Positions 43,465 through 51,224 of a DNA stretch of 64,000 bases are shown here, in pieces. Below the pieces are notes generated by a model. The model saw nothing but the letters and a program-made list of their open reading frames with translations. It ran no database searches and was not told the origin of the DNA. Source of the stretch: a virus. The stretch covers positions 1-64,000 of the IMG/VR virus record IMGVR_UViG_3300010413_000015; one strand, written 5' to 3'. A program made the translations under genes and the position numbers. Each line of letters opens with the position of its first letter. Within the stretch, counting starts at the first letter, position 1.

Positions 43465-43734
43465 TCACACTGGACTGACAGCAAGCCAGGTCAGCTTGTC
43501 TCCACTGGTAGCAGCGTCTACATACAATTCAGACAGTCTGCCAATGTAGTCAGTGGGGCCGTCACTCTTAGACAGCACTAGGGCCGTAGACATGGTCACG
43601 CCCTTCTTCCCGATGCCCACATGGCCCGTGTTGTCCGGGTGTGCCCTTACTACATAGTGCTTGACAGCCGTGTCTGTGCCTGCTAGTACGGCAGTACCAG
43701 CAGAGGCTACTGTTACCTGTCCACTATCAACCAT
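43465..43734 (-). CDS. Small beta-rich structural protein (89 residues)
   Basis: Sequence SGQVTVASAGTAVLAGTDTAVKHYVVRAHPDNTGHVGIG resembles phage proteins with a jelly-roll or Ig-like domain that decorate capsids. Position in the decoration cluster supports this. About 78 bases without a gene precede the next one. Confidence 0.6.
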   Translation of the reverse strand: MVDSGQVTVASAGTAVLAGTDTAVKHYVVRAHPDNTGHVGIGKKGVTMSTALVLSKSDGPTDYIGRLSELYVDAATSGDKLTWLAVSPV

Positions 43735-44143
43735 TTCGTTCCTCCAGCTTCCGCTCTAGCCTCTCAGTAGATTTGCACTGGTCGGCAACCATTGTGACTA
43801 AGCCACGTAGCACCTCAGTTTGCGTATTGATGTTCTCTGCCAGGCGGTCAATTGCTTTAGTTAACGCACTGGGTACGTACCACACAAAGACACCATCCGC
43901 GTTCTTTTGGTTGTGCCAGTCGTATAGGTCGCTGACTTGCCTGGCTACAGGTTTCATTTCTTCCGTCGCCCTCTGCAGCTCCAGAAGGAGCTGCTCTCCA
44001 ATGGACCGCTCCTGATGCTTCCCGTTTCCCGTGAACTTCTCTACGAGTGGCTTTAGCCACTCGAGAATTATCCGGACTAGCAAGATTGCAAAAATGCCCC
44101 CCACCCCCACTTGTAGAAGAAGATTGGTGTCAACGCCTTCCAT
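43727..44143 (-). CDS. Membrane-anchored coiled-coil protein, holin-like (138 residues)
   Basis: A single N-terminal span (LLLQVGVGGIFAILLVRIIL, about 8-28) is followed by an amphipathic coiled-coil (about 50-138) ending in LERKLEERNG. The arrangement resembles single-span (type III) holins or spanin-like proteins. It is oddly placed directly after portal, so a structural or ejection function is also possible. Confidence 0.55.
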   Translation of the reverse strand: MEGVDTNLLLQVGVGGIFAILLVRIILEWLKPLVEKFTGNGKHQERSIGEQLLLELQRATEEMKPVARQVSDLYDWHNQKNADGVFVWYVPSALTKAIDRLAENINTQTEVLRGLVTMVADQCKSTERLERKLEERNG

Positions 44144-45904
44144 TTAGCTGCTCCTTGTAGTAGATGTAGTAGGCTTTGCAGGGGCCATCCCCTGAGGCTG
44201 CTTAGCCGGTTGAGTAGGGCCCGGTTCCATAGTCTGTCCGCTGATCTGGGGCAGCGCCAGCTTCGCATTCTTCGGGTTCTCCGTCTTTGTGACCTTAATG
44301 GCACGTCCTGCTACGGCTGCCTCTGATTCTGCTTTCCATGCAAGGTATTCAAAGAGCTGTTCCAGCTCCTCGTCGATGTCCTCAATGTCTCCCAGCCGGC
44401 CGAGCCACTCCTTAGGACTAATGGCATCTGCCGTGACCAGCCGGGTAACTTCGTCGATAATCTCTATGCGGTCCCTTGGAACCACCGGCCGGAACTCCAT
44501 GTTCTGCCTGAGGTGAAACATGGAATCGGAAATGGCCGGGACAAAGTTGGTGCCCCGTTTGCGCCACCAGATGACCAGGGCCATCTCATTCAGGCCGCCC
44601 CTTCCTGCAATGGACTGCGACCAGTGACTGCGCTCCCAGTCAACCAGATTGGTGGTGGGAAGCATCTCAAGGGCAATGGCCAAGCCCGATTTGGCCCCTT
44701 CAGACAGACCTCGCGCAGCAGGGGTAAGGCCGGCAACGCTCTCAGAGAGGGCCAGAAGCCGGTCGGAAAACTCGCCAGTCTGCTCAGGGACCTTTGGAAG
44801 AGGGAACTCGTGGACTTTCGGTGGGTTTACGCTGCGCGTTAGGCCCATGTTCAAGGCGCCATGGCGGGGGATGGGAATGGTTCCCGACTTCGAGCCGGGA
44901 CCTGTATAGTCTGATATGCCGAAGGGAGGATGTGCTCCCCTGGTAAGGGCATCCCCATAGTCGGCAAGGGTCTTGTTCAGCTCATTCTGCAGGCCTTCCA
45001 GGTGATAGGCCAGGCTGTCTCCCATGAACCGCCCAACCCGGATTCTGGGAATGTACTGAAAGGGAATAATCCCGCGCCCGGTGATGGGGTGTTTCCATGG
45101 GTTGTCACCCTCCAAGGCAACCCCGTCCGAGGGGCGTCGGGCAACAATCCCGTTCTTGTTGTTCCGTCCAGCGAAGACACGGATGGAATACCTCTCGGCA
45201 TCCCAGTATTCGACGACAGGGACTTCATCGTGGTCACGGTAGTCTCGCAGGTCTGTCTCGGTCATGCCATACTTGGTAATGGCCACTGCCTTAGGCACGC
45301 CGAACTTGAGCTTTACGGCCAGCAGGTCTTCATACCTGGTGGGGTCCCAGATGGGGTAGAAATACTCAGGCTGGATGGTCTCAAGCTGGATACCATACAC
45401 CGCACTCGGAGACCAGGGGTTCCATGACATCTTAACAATGGTACCACCGGCCCATTGCTGAATGGATGCGAGAGGGCGGAGTAAGTGGGATTGGTAGAAC
45501 CAAAAGTACTGCATGATGTCCTGCAGCTTACTGGCAGCCTCTTTGGCATCTGGACCAGGGCGACCAGGAACGCCAGGGTCTACATGAATGGTAAACAGGT
45601 CGTTTGGGTTTGAGGAGGTCTGTCCCCGCCCCCACAACATGCCGGCGTGCAGGTTGCAATACGCAGCCACAAGATTGTAGCGGACTGGCCACCTGTAATT
45701 CTTCTCTTCGTCACTTGAGGGGTCTGTACTAGAAGAGACCGTTTCCTCAAGCCTGGACCCCTCGAACAATCCCCTCCACTCAGGGTACCGTTCCATGTAC
45801 CAGTCGAGCTCGGGCTGTCTTGCCAGGTCGGGGTCCTTGTCTCCAACGGCCCGGACATCAGCGTAACCTGAGAGGGGAATGCTTAAACCTGGTATGTAGG
45901 GCAT
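44144..45904 (-). CDS. Portal protein (586 residues)
   Basis: ATG 45904 (complement) follows TTGGAG and lies right after an intrinsic terminator; the 18 extra upstream codons would cross that hairpin. Contains portal-like features: an N-terminal alpha-beta part, YGIQLETIQPEYFYPIWDP, HLEGLQNELNKTLADYGDALTRGAHPPFG, the long stem helix, and a C-terminal Pro/Gln-rich crown tail. Its place, between terminase side and scaffold/capsid, agrees. Confidence 0.8.
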   Translation of the reverse strand: MPYIPGLSIPLSGYADVRAVGDKDPDLARQPELDWYMERYPEWRGLFEGSRLEETVSSSTDPSSDEEKNYRWPVRYNLVAAYCNLHAGMLWGRGQTSSNPNDLFTIHVDPGVPGRPGPDAKEAASKLQDIMQYFWFYQSHLLRPLASIQQWAGGTIVKMSWNPWSPSAVYGIQLETIQPEYFYPIWDPTRYEDLLAVKLKFGVPKAVAITKYGMTETDLRDYRDHDEVPVVEYWDAERYSIRVFAGRNNKNGIVARRPSDGVALEGDNPWKHPITGRGIIPFQYIPRIRVGRFMGDSLAYHLEGLQNELNKTLADYGDALTRGAHPPFGISDYTGPGSKSGTIPIPRHGALNMGLTRSVNPPKVHEFPLPKVPEQTGEFSDRLLALSESVAGLTPAARGLSEGAKSGLAIALEMLPTTNLVDWERSHWSQSIAGRGGLNEMALVIWWRKRGTNFVPAISDSMFHLRQNMEFRPVVPRDRIEIIDEVTRLVTADAISPKEWLGRLGDIEDIDEELEQLFEYLAWKAESEAAVAGRAIKVTKTENPKNAKLALPQISGQTMEPGPTQPAKQPQGMAPAKPTTSTTRSS

Positions 45905-45912
45905 ATTCACTC

Positions 45913-45950
45913 CAAAAACAAAAAGAGCTGGAGCACATGGCTCCAGCTCT
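45913..45950 (-). terminator. Intrinsic terminator just upstream of portal
   Basis: On the complement AGAGCTGGAGC-catgt-GCTCCAGCTCT (11-bp stem, 45950-45924) is followed by TTTTTGTTTTT. This is a textbook Rho-independent terminator. The portal ribosome site begins immediately after the U-tract, so portal must be read through, processed, or antiterminated. Confidence 0.85.
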
Positions 45951-45969
45951 AGCTGCAAACTCCTTAAAC

Positions 45970-46200
45970 TTATTGTAAGGACTTGGCTTTACGCTCTGCC
46001 TTTTTCTGGTCGGCTTCTCTCATGACACATATCAGGTCATCGAGAGAGATAGGCCATTCTAGCTTGTCCCACCCCCACCAAACGTGGAGGGTAAACCCCT
46101 CTGGCCTGCCAATGATTTCCTTCTGCTTCCCCCTGCGGAGGAGGATGAAGCCCGAGACCTCGTCGTACTCGAGCTGTGGAACTTCCTTGTCTGTGGCCAA
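45970..46200 (-). CDS. Hypothetical 76-residue protein
   Basis: Acidic N-terminus, then WWGWDKLEWPISLDDLICVM and a basic helical C-terminus. The best start is TTG 46200, but it overlaps the -10 box of the promoter at 46200-46229. Either the gene is translated from longer transcripts, or a start further in is used. Followed by the intrinsic terminator. Confidence 0.55.
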   Translation of the reverse strand: MATDKEVPQLEYDEVSGFILLRRGKQKEIIGRPEGFTLHVWWGWDKLEWPISLDDLICVMREADQKKAERKAKSLQ

Positions 46201-46229
46201 TTATACCATACCCTTGTCCGCAATGTCAA
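46200..46229 (-). promoter_or_regulatory. Minus-strand consensus promoter
   Basis: On the complement TTGACA (46229-46224), 18-bp spacer, TATAAT (46205-46200). Both boxes are consensus. Transcripts would cross the terminator at 45950-45913 before portal. Confidence 0.85.
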
Positions 46230-46260
46230 ATAGGCATTCACAAAGACGGTAGATGCGCAA

Positions 46261-46527
46261 CTAGCGATTATCACGGACTTCACGTGGGCCCCTTTCCTCT
46301 CTAGCGGCTTCTTGCACTGGCAGAATCCCGTCGTAGAAGAGCACTTTCACCGTACTCATCCCTAAATCTGAGTGCCCCAGCTCAATAAGCCGCATTTTGA
46401 CCAACAGCCACCAGTGTTGGTCCCAGTATTCCATGACTTCCGGTCCCAGGTGTTTCCCTGACCACCGATAGATGGCCAGCCAGAATTTCCGACGGAAACG
46501 GACCCAGGTTTCACGCATCCTTTCCAT
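46261..46527 (-). CDS. Hypothetical basic 88-residue protein
   Basis: Trp/Arg-rich N-terminus (VRFRRKFWLAIYRW), helical, charged C-terminus (REERGPREVRDNR). Contains palindrome copy 8, which encodes FRRK. No family recognised. Last gene before the promoter that precedes portal. Confidence 0.6.
   Translation of the reverse strand: MERMRETWVRFRRKFWLAIYRWSGKHLGPEVMEYWDQHWWLLVKMRLIELGHSDLGMSTVKVLFYDGILPVQEAAREERGPREVRDNR
46486..46498. repeat. Dispersed palindrome TTTCCGACGGAAA, copy 8
   Basis: Perfect palindrome, central A, in the 88-residue gene; codes for FRRK in that frame. Confidence 0.95.
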
Positions 46528-46538
46528 TGCAAAGCTCC

Positions 46539-47633
46539 CTATGTGAAGAGAAGCGCCCAGTTGACAATGCCGGCAGCATAAGCTGCCAGGATTTTGTCAA
46601 ACTCGCCTGGTACAAAGCTGTCACTGCCATCTAGGATATTCAGCATGGCTCGTCCTAGCCGGTGGGCCTGGTCGGCCACAGTGCCAGGACCGACCTCCCC
46701 CTTGGCCTCATCAACGAGTCTAACCAAGTAGGGCTGGACTAGGTTGGTGAGATGCTCAGAAAGCATCTCCTTGTGCATGTCGCCTTCCTTGACGTGGTGT
46801 ACAAGGGGGGCACCTACCGTAGCAACCATGCCCCTTATGTCCATGATGGTCTTGAGGATGTACATGCTCCACACATCATCATGCCGGCGGACACGGAACC
46901 CGGAAGGGGTGAAGTAGTCGGGGGGCTGCCAGAATGCTGGAACCAGGGAGGCAACCATTTGCACGTTCATGATGGACAGCGGCAACTTCTGTCCATAGGC
47001 CAATGCCACGTACTCTTGGGAAAGCTTTCGGTCGGCGGTAGCCTCGTCTCCGTTTAACTTGTCGATGCCATTGATGTCGGCTGTGCCAGTCCACAGCCCC
47101 TCGTTGAATGAGGGGGCTACAATCTTCTGAAGGCCCTTGTAGGCCTCCTCGCCACGGTACTCATAGGGATACCCTCGTGCCCACATCCTCTTCTCACCGA
47201 GCTGTCCCAGTGGGTTGTACCAGCCGGACAGTGTGTAAAACGTGTCAGCTGCTACTTCCCTGCCTATGGGGATTTTGTCTATGAAGTCGGGGGTGACTCG
47301 AGTATCGCAATCATCGTCCAAGAGGATGATGATATCATGCTTCTCCTTGGCTGCGTAGTACAAGCCGAATGCCTTACACGAGGGGTTGCGTCGTGCAATC
47401 CACATGCCTGCATTTGGCAAGTATGCCTCCTGGTCGCTATGGGTGAATAGCTTCATGTTCTTTGGCATGGGCCCCCTCTCCGCCATGCCATTCGAGTCAT
47501 CCACCACAATGATTTCAGCGACTCTGTCCAGCAATGGGTCAAGATACTCAACCGGAAATGCCCTCACGCTGGGAATCACCACACAGTACGTAGGGTCCCT
47601 CATTGTCTCGCGCATCCTTCCCTCCTTGTCCAT
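46539..47633 (-). CDS. GT75-like protein (reversibly glycosylated polypeptide family)
   Basis: The 364-residue protein begins with YCVVIPSVRAFPVEYL, IIVVDDSNG, and has a DDDCDTRV motif at about residue 106. This is like the DxD-type metal site of GT75 proteins, which act as UDP-arabinopyranose mutase or self-glycosylating proteins. Further on, NGIDKLNGDEATADRKL and HHVKEGDMHKE fit the family. Neighbours are a sulfotransferase and methyltransferases, so nucleotide-sugar supply for a surface glycan is plausible. Start codon at 47633; internal Mets at codon 7 and 11 are alternatives. Confidence 0.65.
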   Translation of the reverse strand: MDKEGRMRETMRDPTYCVVIPSVRAFPVEYLDPLLDRVAEIIVVDDSNGMAERGPMPKNMKLFTHSDQEAYLPNAGMWIARRNPSCKAFGLYYAAKEKHDIIILLDDDCDTRVTPDFIDKIPIGREVAADTFYTLSGWYNPLGQLGEKRMWARGYPYEYRGEEAYKGLQKIVAPSFNEGLWTGTADINGIDKLNGDEATADRKLSQEYVALAYGQKLPLSIMNVQMVASLVPAFWQPPDYFTPSGFRVRRHDDVWSMYILKTIMDIRGMVATVGAPLVHHVKEGDMHKEMLSEHLTNLVQPYLVRLVDEAKGEVGPGTVADQAHRLGRAMLNILDGSDSFVPGEFDKILAAYAAGIVNWALLFT

Positions 47634-48298
47634 AGTGGGGCCTTAAACTGGACTTCGTAGTAAAGCTCCATGTCTGCCTCGTTCAATGCCAGAATCCTCT
47701 TCTGGAGGTCCCGGTTCCCAACAAGCTCTCGCAGCCTGTCCGTGTATGTTGGTGATGGTGAAAGGTTGGTCCTGGGTAGTACGAAGGTCGGCCAGTGCAG
47801 CTTGTTTGCCAGCATGCAGATCCCCTGCTCCAGGAACTCGTAGGAGATTGCAGCGTCTACATCTTCTAGGTTGCCCACCATCTCTGTCTGGATGTTCTGC
47901 CTGGGTCTCTGCTCAATGAAGTCATCGACTGTCTCAAAGTTCACCATGTAGGGATGCGACTTCTCCCAGAGGTACCACGAGAAGATGAGAGACATTGGGT
48001 GCCTGACAATAGTCACTACAGGCATGTTGTCAACCAGGTTCTTTGGATAGAGAAATAGTGGGGTGTGCCCGTGGTAAGCAGGCATGGGCACGAACTCTTC
48101 CAAGAGACGGGCCCTGTGCCAGGCGGCCAGAAACGCCGGCCGGTCAGTCCAATACCTGGAGTCCTGGTCACGGACGTAGATTCCCATAAGACTCTTTTCG
48201 GGGCCAGGAAAGTACCCAATGTTCTCTGCCCCGTACACCTGGTTCATGACTTGTTTAAGGGTAGTCCCCCCAGTTCTAGGAATGTGAATGTGAATCAT
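47600..48298 (-). CDS. PAPS-dependent sulfotransferase
   Basis: The 232-residue product has HIPRTGGTTLK at residues 5-14 (the 5'-phosphosulfate loop, usually PKTGTT or PRTGT) and TIVRHPMSLIFSWY at about 95 (the 3'-phosphate site with Arg and Ser). It has no signal peptide, so it acts in the cytoplasm. It would transfer sulfate from PAPS to a carbohydrate. Sulfotransferases are known in some phages but are uncommon. Both neighbours overlap it, so it belongs to the glycan cluster. Confidence 0.85.
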   Translation of the reverse strand: MIHIHIPRTGGTTLKQVMNQVYGAENIGYFPGPEKSLMGIYVRDQDSRYWTDRPAFLAAWHRARLLEEFVPMPAYHGHTPLFLYPKNLVDNMPVVTIVRHPMSLIFSWYLWEKSHPYMVNFETVDDFIEQRPRQNIQTEMVGNLEDVDAAISYEFLEQGICMLANKLHWPTFVLPRTNLSPSPTYTDRLRELVGNRDLQKRILALNEADMELYYEVQFKAPLWTRREGCARQ

Positions 48299-48764
48299 TC
48301 TTCTGCCTCACACACAGGAACGCCAGTGTTTCCTGGTTATGTGTCCATGGCCTGTCGAACTGTATGCAGGTGAGCCGAGACTTGGACAGGTAATTTGCCA
48401 TGATTGGTATATTGAATCCCGTCTTGTGGAACTCGCCCTCGTGCTCCTGATTGCCGAAAATGATGTCCAGCCACCAGTCGCTGCTTCCCATTTCTAGCCA
48501 CCTGGTGACACACCATTCCAGACTCGGGACACGGATATCTGCGAAGCCGTCCGGATGAAGAACTCGGGCAATCTCCTTGAGGGCCGGAACCACGCAGGCC
48601 TTAGGAAGATGTTCCAAGACATGTGAGCAGTATAGGTCTTCCACAGACCCGCTGAGGAGGGGAAGCCGCAGCAAGTCTGCGCGGACGTCCCCTCCTACAA
48701 AGCGGTCTATCCCGAAGTAGCCTTGTAGCTTGTTCCTGCCGCACCCAAGGTCAACTTTTATCAC
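48276..48764 (-). CDS. SAM-dependent methyltransferase (162 residues)
   Basis: Start GTG 48764 (complement) has GGAGGG six bases before. IKVDLGCGRNKLQGYFGIDR holds the SAM-binding motif I (DLGCG) and acidic motif II; SHVLEHLPKA and LKEIARVLHPDGFADI are the type 11 methyltransferase landmarks. Overlaps the sulfotransferase. Likely methylates a sugar or related small acceptor in the same pathway. Confidence 0.8.
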   Translation of the reverse strand: MIKVDLGCGRNKLQGYFGIDRFVGGDVRADLLRLPLLSGSVEDLYCSHVLEHLPKACVVPALKEIARVLHPDGFADIRVPSLEWCVTRWLEMGSSDWWLDIIFGNQEHEGEFHKTGFNIPIMANYLSKSRLTCIQFDRPWTHNQETLAFLCVRQKNDSHSHS

Positions 48765-48960
48765 TGGCACCCTCCACAGGCAACATGCTATCCGGGCTCC
48801 AGGCGCTAGAATCCATTGGCACCCAAGAATCATCCCCACCAATGGTTATTGTGTACCCTGGCTTCGCTATGTACCTTGGGACCGATTCTTCTAGCAATCG
48901 GTTCAGCTTCTTGAGCTCCCGCAGAATGTCTTCCAGAATCTGGTGTTCTAGTCTAGCCAT
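48751..48960 (-). CDS. Small coiled-coil protein (69 residues)
   Basis: N-terminal heptads (EHQILEDILRELKKLNRLLEE) and a beta-like C-terminus (YTITIGGDDSW). Overlaps both flanking genes (ATG within the fusion gene end). Could be an oligomerisation partner of the neighbouring enzymes or a structural subunit. Confidence 0.6.
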   Translation of the reverse strand: MARLEHQILEDILRELKKLNRLLEESVPRYIAKPGYTITIGGDDSWVPMDSSAWSPDSMLPVEGASDKS

Positions 48961-50401
48961 CTTTTACCACCGTCCCTCCCAGAATCATGATCTGGGCATC
49001 TGCCGGGGGTGGCCCCGCTTCTACCGGGCTTGACCCATAGCTCATCTGGTAGAACCAGTCTAGGTTTGTCCACCGGTCCCCCATGAACAGTTGGTCAAGT
49101 TCCTCCAGGGTCAGCATGTACAGGTCCCACGCAGTCCCGGGGGTGGCCTCTTTCTGTGGGGTGGAGAAGACAAAGTTTCCGCCAGGCTTGAGTACCCGGT
49201 ACACCTCGTTTAGGAACGCTTCCTTGTCTTTGATGTGCTCCAGGACCTCGAAACACAGCACTTGGTCAACGGTGTTGTCCCCCACAATCAGCATCTTGGT
49301 TGCATCGCTGGTTGCGAAGGTAACATTCGATGCCTCGTAGAACTTCTTGGCATGCTCGATGCTTTCCTCATCGATGTCTACACCAATGTACTCCTTGGCG
49401 TTGACCACAACGGCAGCACCATACCCGGTGCCACAGCCAATGTCCAGAACGACATCGTCATGGGTAAAGTTGGCGGCCCACTCGTATCGCTGAACGTGGT
49501 CACGGAGGATTCCACCGGTCCCACCACCCTCTGCACGCTCCCGAGGGCCATGGTTGTAGATAGGATACAGGCCCCCATGCTGGCGCATGGCCTGCACGCT
49601 GGAGTAGTCACGGCCGGCTATCGCCTTCATAGCCTCTTCCATATTTCTGGGGCTCTCTCCGTGCCATTGATGGTACACCATTAGGTTTCCAGAGGGGGCC
49701 GGGCTTATAGGGCTCTTGACGATGATGGTCGAGATCCCCCCAATGCGCCTGCGGTCCAGGAAGTCCATGTCCACACTGCCCCACACGTCAAACTCTCGAA
49801 AACCACCCAGCCAGCGCCACTTGTCCATCTTCATGGCCCAGAAGACCTCGGAGTCCCAAGTGTTGCGCTTCTCCTGGTTGTTGTTGGTGTAGTCGATTCC
49901 CTTCACCACACCATCAGCCCAGTTCTCCATGTAGAAGCCATCCATGGTCCTCAGATTGTGCAGGTCCCTCTTCCAGGCCGGCATGGGCCCCTGAGGCAGC
50001 CAGTAGGGGATAGCGGTGGCCCAGGAGCCCGGGTTGGCCATGATGGTCTCGTACATAAGCTCCAGCGCATCAGGGGGAACCATAATCTCCGGGTGGGTGG
50101 CTACCAGAACCTGGCCGGTGGCATGGGTTGAGACCGCGTTGCGCACCTTGCACCCATCCCTCCACTTGCCCGGTTCCTTCGGAAGGTTCAGGTCCTCAGG
50201 GGCAGAGAAGTACCGCAGGGGCAACCCCGCCTCCTGCCACTTCTCTACAACCTCTCGGGTATTATCCTGGCTGGCATCGTCGGCAATCAGGTACTCCCAT
50301 TCATCAAAGGGGAGCGTCTGTTTTGAGTACGTGTACAGGGCATTGTCTAGCATCTCGGCCCTGTTAAACGTTGCGGAAATCACGGAAATCTTCATCATCA
50401 A
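48953..50401 (-). CDS. GT2 glycosyltransferase fused to SAM methyltransferase (482 residues)
   Basis: Residues 1-280 form a GT-A glycosyltransferase: ISVISATFNRAEML, then YLIADDASQDNT with the DD nucleotide-sugar motif, and WGSVDMDFLDRR as the ED/DxD-type acceptor site. Residues about 300-482 form a class I methyltransferase: VVLDIGCGTGYGAAV, YIGVDIDEESIEHA, VLCFEVLEHIKD, VYRVLKPGGNFVFS. The fusion suggests a sugar is transferred and then methylated (or the reverse) on one acceptor. Start has MMM; ATG 50401 is used. Confidence 0.85.
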   Translation of the reverse strand: MMMKISVISATFNRAEMLDNALYTYSKQTLPFDEWEYLIADDASQDNTREVVEKWQEAGLPLRYFSAPEDLNLPKEPGKWRDGCKVRNAVSTHATGQVLVATHPEIMVPPDALELMYETIMANPGSWATAIPYWLPQGPMPAWKRDLHNLRTMDGFYMENWADGVVKGIDYTNNNQEKRNTWDSEVFWAMKMDKWRWLGGFREFDVWGSVDMDFLDRRRIGGISTIIVKSPISPAPSGNLMVYHQWHGESPRNMEEAMKAIAGRDYSSVQAMRQHGGLYPIYNHGPRERAEGGGTGGILRDHVQRYEWAANFTHDDVVLDIGCGTGYGAAVVVNAKEYIGVDIDEESIEHAKKFYEASNVTFATSDATKMLIVGDNTVDQVLCFEVLEHIKDKEAFLNEVYRVLKPGGNFVFSTPQKEATPGTAWDLYMLTLEELDQLFMGDRWTNLDWFYQMSYGSSPVEAGPPPADAQIMILGGTVVKDG

Positions 50402-50410
50402 CCTCCAAGA

Positions 50411-50779
50411 TTATGGGATGAACAACTTGTCCATCCATGTGGGTTCTGAATCGGGAGTAACCTGCCAGGACCGTGGTTCCAGTGGGTGAATCCGGATGTA
50501 AAAGTCCCCGGGCCCTACATGAACAACCTGGCCCGCATGGACAGTCTTTGCTCCATCAGGCAAGAGGGCAATATATAGAGGGTCTGTGGTCTCCTGAGTC
50601 TCGTACACTGCCATGCCGTCAATCATGGCATCCTGCTCAAAAAGGAATGAGACCGGGTTCAGGTTCGTAAGTCCTCCCTCTACAAACTTGATGACCAATG
50701 GCTGGGACCGTACCTCCGGAAGGGCACAGCCCTCGAACTGGAGGCGTACCCATCCTGCACATCCATAACCCTCTGGCAT
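50411..50779 (-). CDS. Hypothetical 122-residue protein
   Basis: Beta-rich with few helices (RSQPLVIKFVEGG; VVHVGPGDFYIRI). The central part (LLPDGAKTVHAGQVVHVGPG) has a cupin- or carbohydrate-module look. Starts directly after the FmdB-like gene. No family assigned with confidence. Confidence 0.6.
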   Translation of the reverse strand: MPEGYGCAGWVRLQFEGCALPEVRSQPLVIKFVEGGLTNLNPVSFLFEQDAMIDGMAVYETQETTDPLYIALLPDGAKTVHAGQVVHVGPGDFYIRIHPLEPRSWQVTPDSEPTWMDKLFIP

Positions 50780-50995
50780 CTAGCCATCCCTCCCCGGCTT
50801 GCCGGCATCATGGTCCATCATCCTGGCATGCCACTGTGGTCCCCTCTGGAAGACACCAGGTACAGATACCCGGAATATCGCTGGCTGGCCACATAACGGA
50901 CATGTGGCCCCCTCCTTCCGGGCAGCCATCCTCCGAATCAGGGAGAAGTTGTACTGGCATTCTTCTGAGGTGCACTGGTAGGTATAAACTGGCAT
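50780..50995 (-). CDS. FmdB-type zinc-ribbon protein (71 residues)
   Basis: ATG 50995 (complement) after GGAGGG. Starts PVYTYQCTSEECQYNFSLIRRM, with a second pair CPLCGQPAIFRV: the FmdB/CxxC-CxxC regulatory protein pattern. Such proteins are common in phages next to terminase, where their role is unknown. Confidence 0.75.
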   Translation of the reverse strand: MPVYTYQCTSEECQYNFSLIRRMAARKEGATCPLCGQPAIFRVSVPGVFQRGPQWHARMMDHDAGKPGRDG

Positions 50996-51003
50996 GGTCC
51001 CTC

Positions 51004-51216
51004 CTAGTACCGAATGTTGAAAGAGGTTGGGTGCCCACGGACACACACACCCTTAATGGCTTCTGCCCCTCTACTGACCTTCAACCGGGCAACTTGGGTT
51101 GGGTGCACGGGTAGCAGAACAGGATACGTCTCCCTGATGACCTTGGCCTTCTCCAACAACTTACACACCGGGCAGGGGATGGCATTCACCCCACTGCGTA
51201 CCGGAAATCCCTCCAT
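51004..51216 (-). CDS. Hypothetical 70-residue protein with CPVC motif
   Basis: One CPVC near residue 15 and one further Cys near 58 (VCVRGH) might bind zinc. The start follows GAGGGG and abuts the terminase stop. No family recognised. Confidence 0.6.
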   Translation of the reverse strand: MEGFPVRSGVNAIPCPVCKLLEKAKVIRETYPVLLPVHPTQVARLKVSRGAEAIKGVCVRGHPTSFNIRY

Positions 51217-51224
51217 TTCCCCTC

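Noticed and set aside
45905-45958. 18-codon N-terminal extension of portal
   Set aside because: It would be translated through the terminator hairpin and lacks a ribosome site, whereas ATG 45904 has one.
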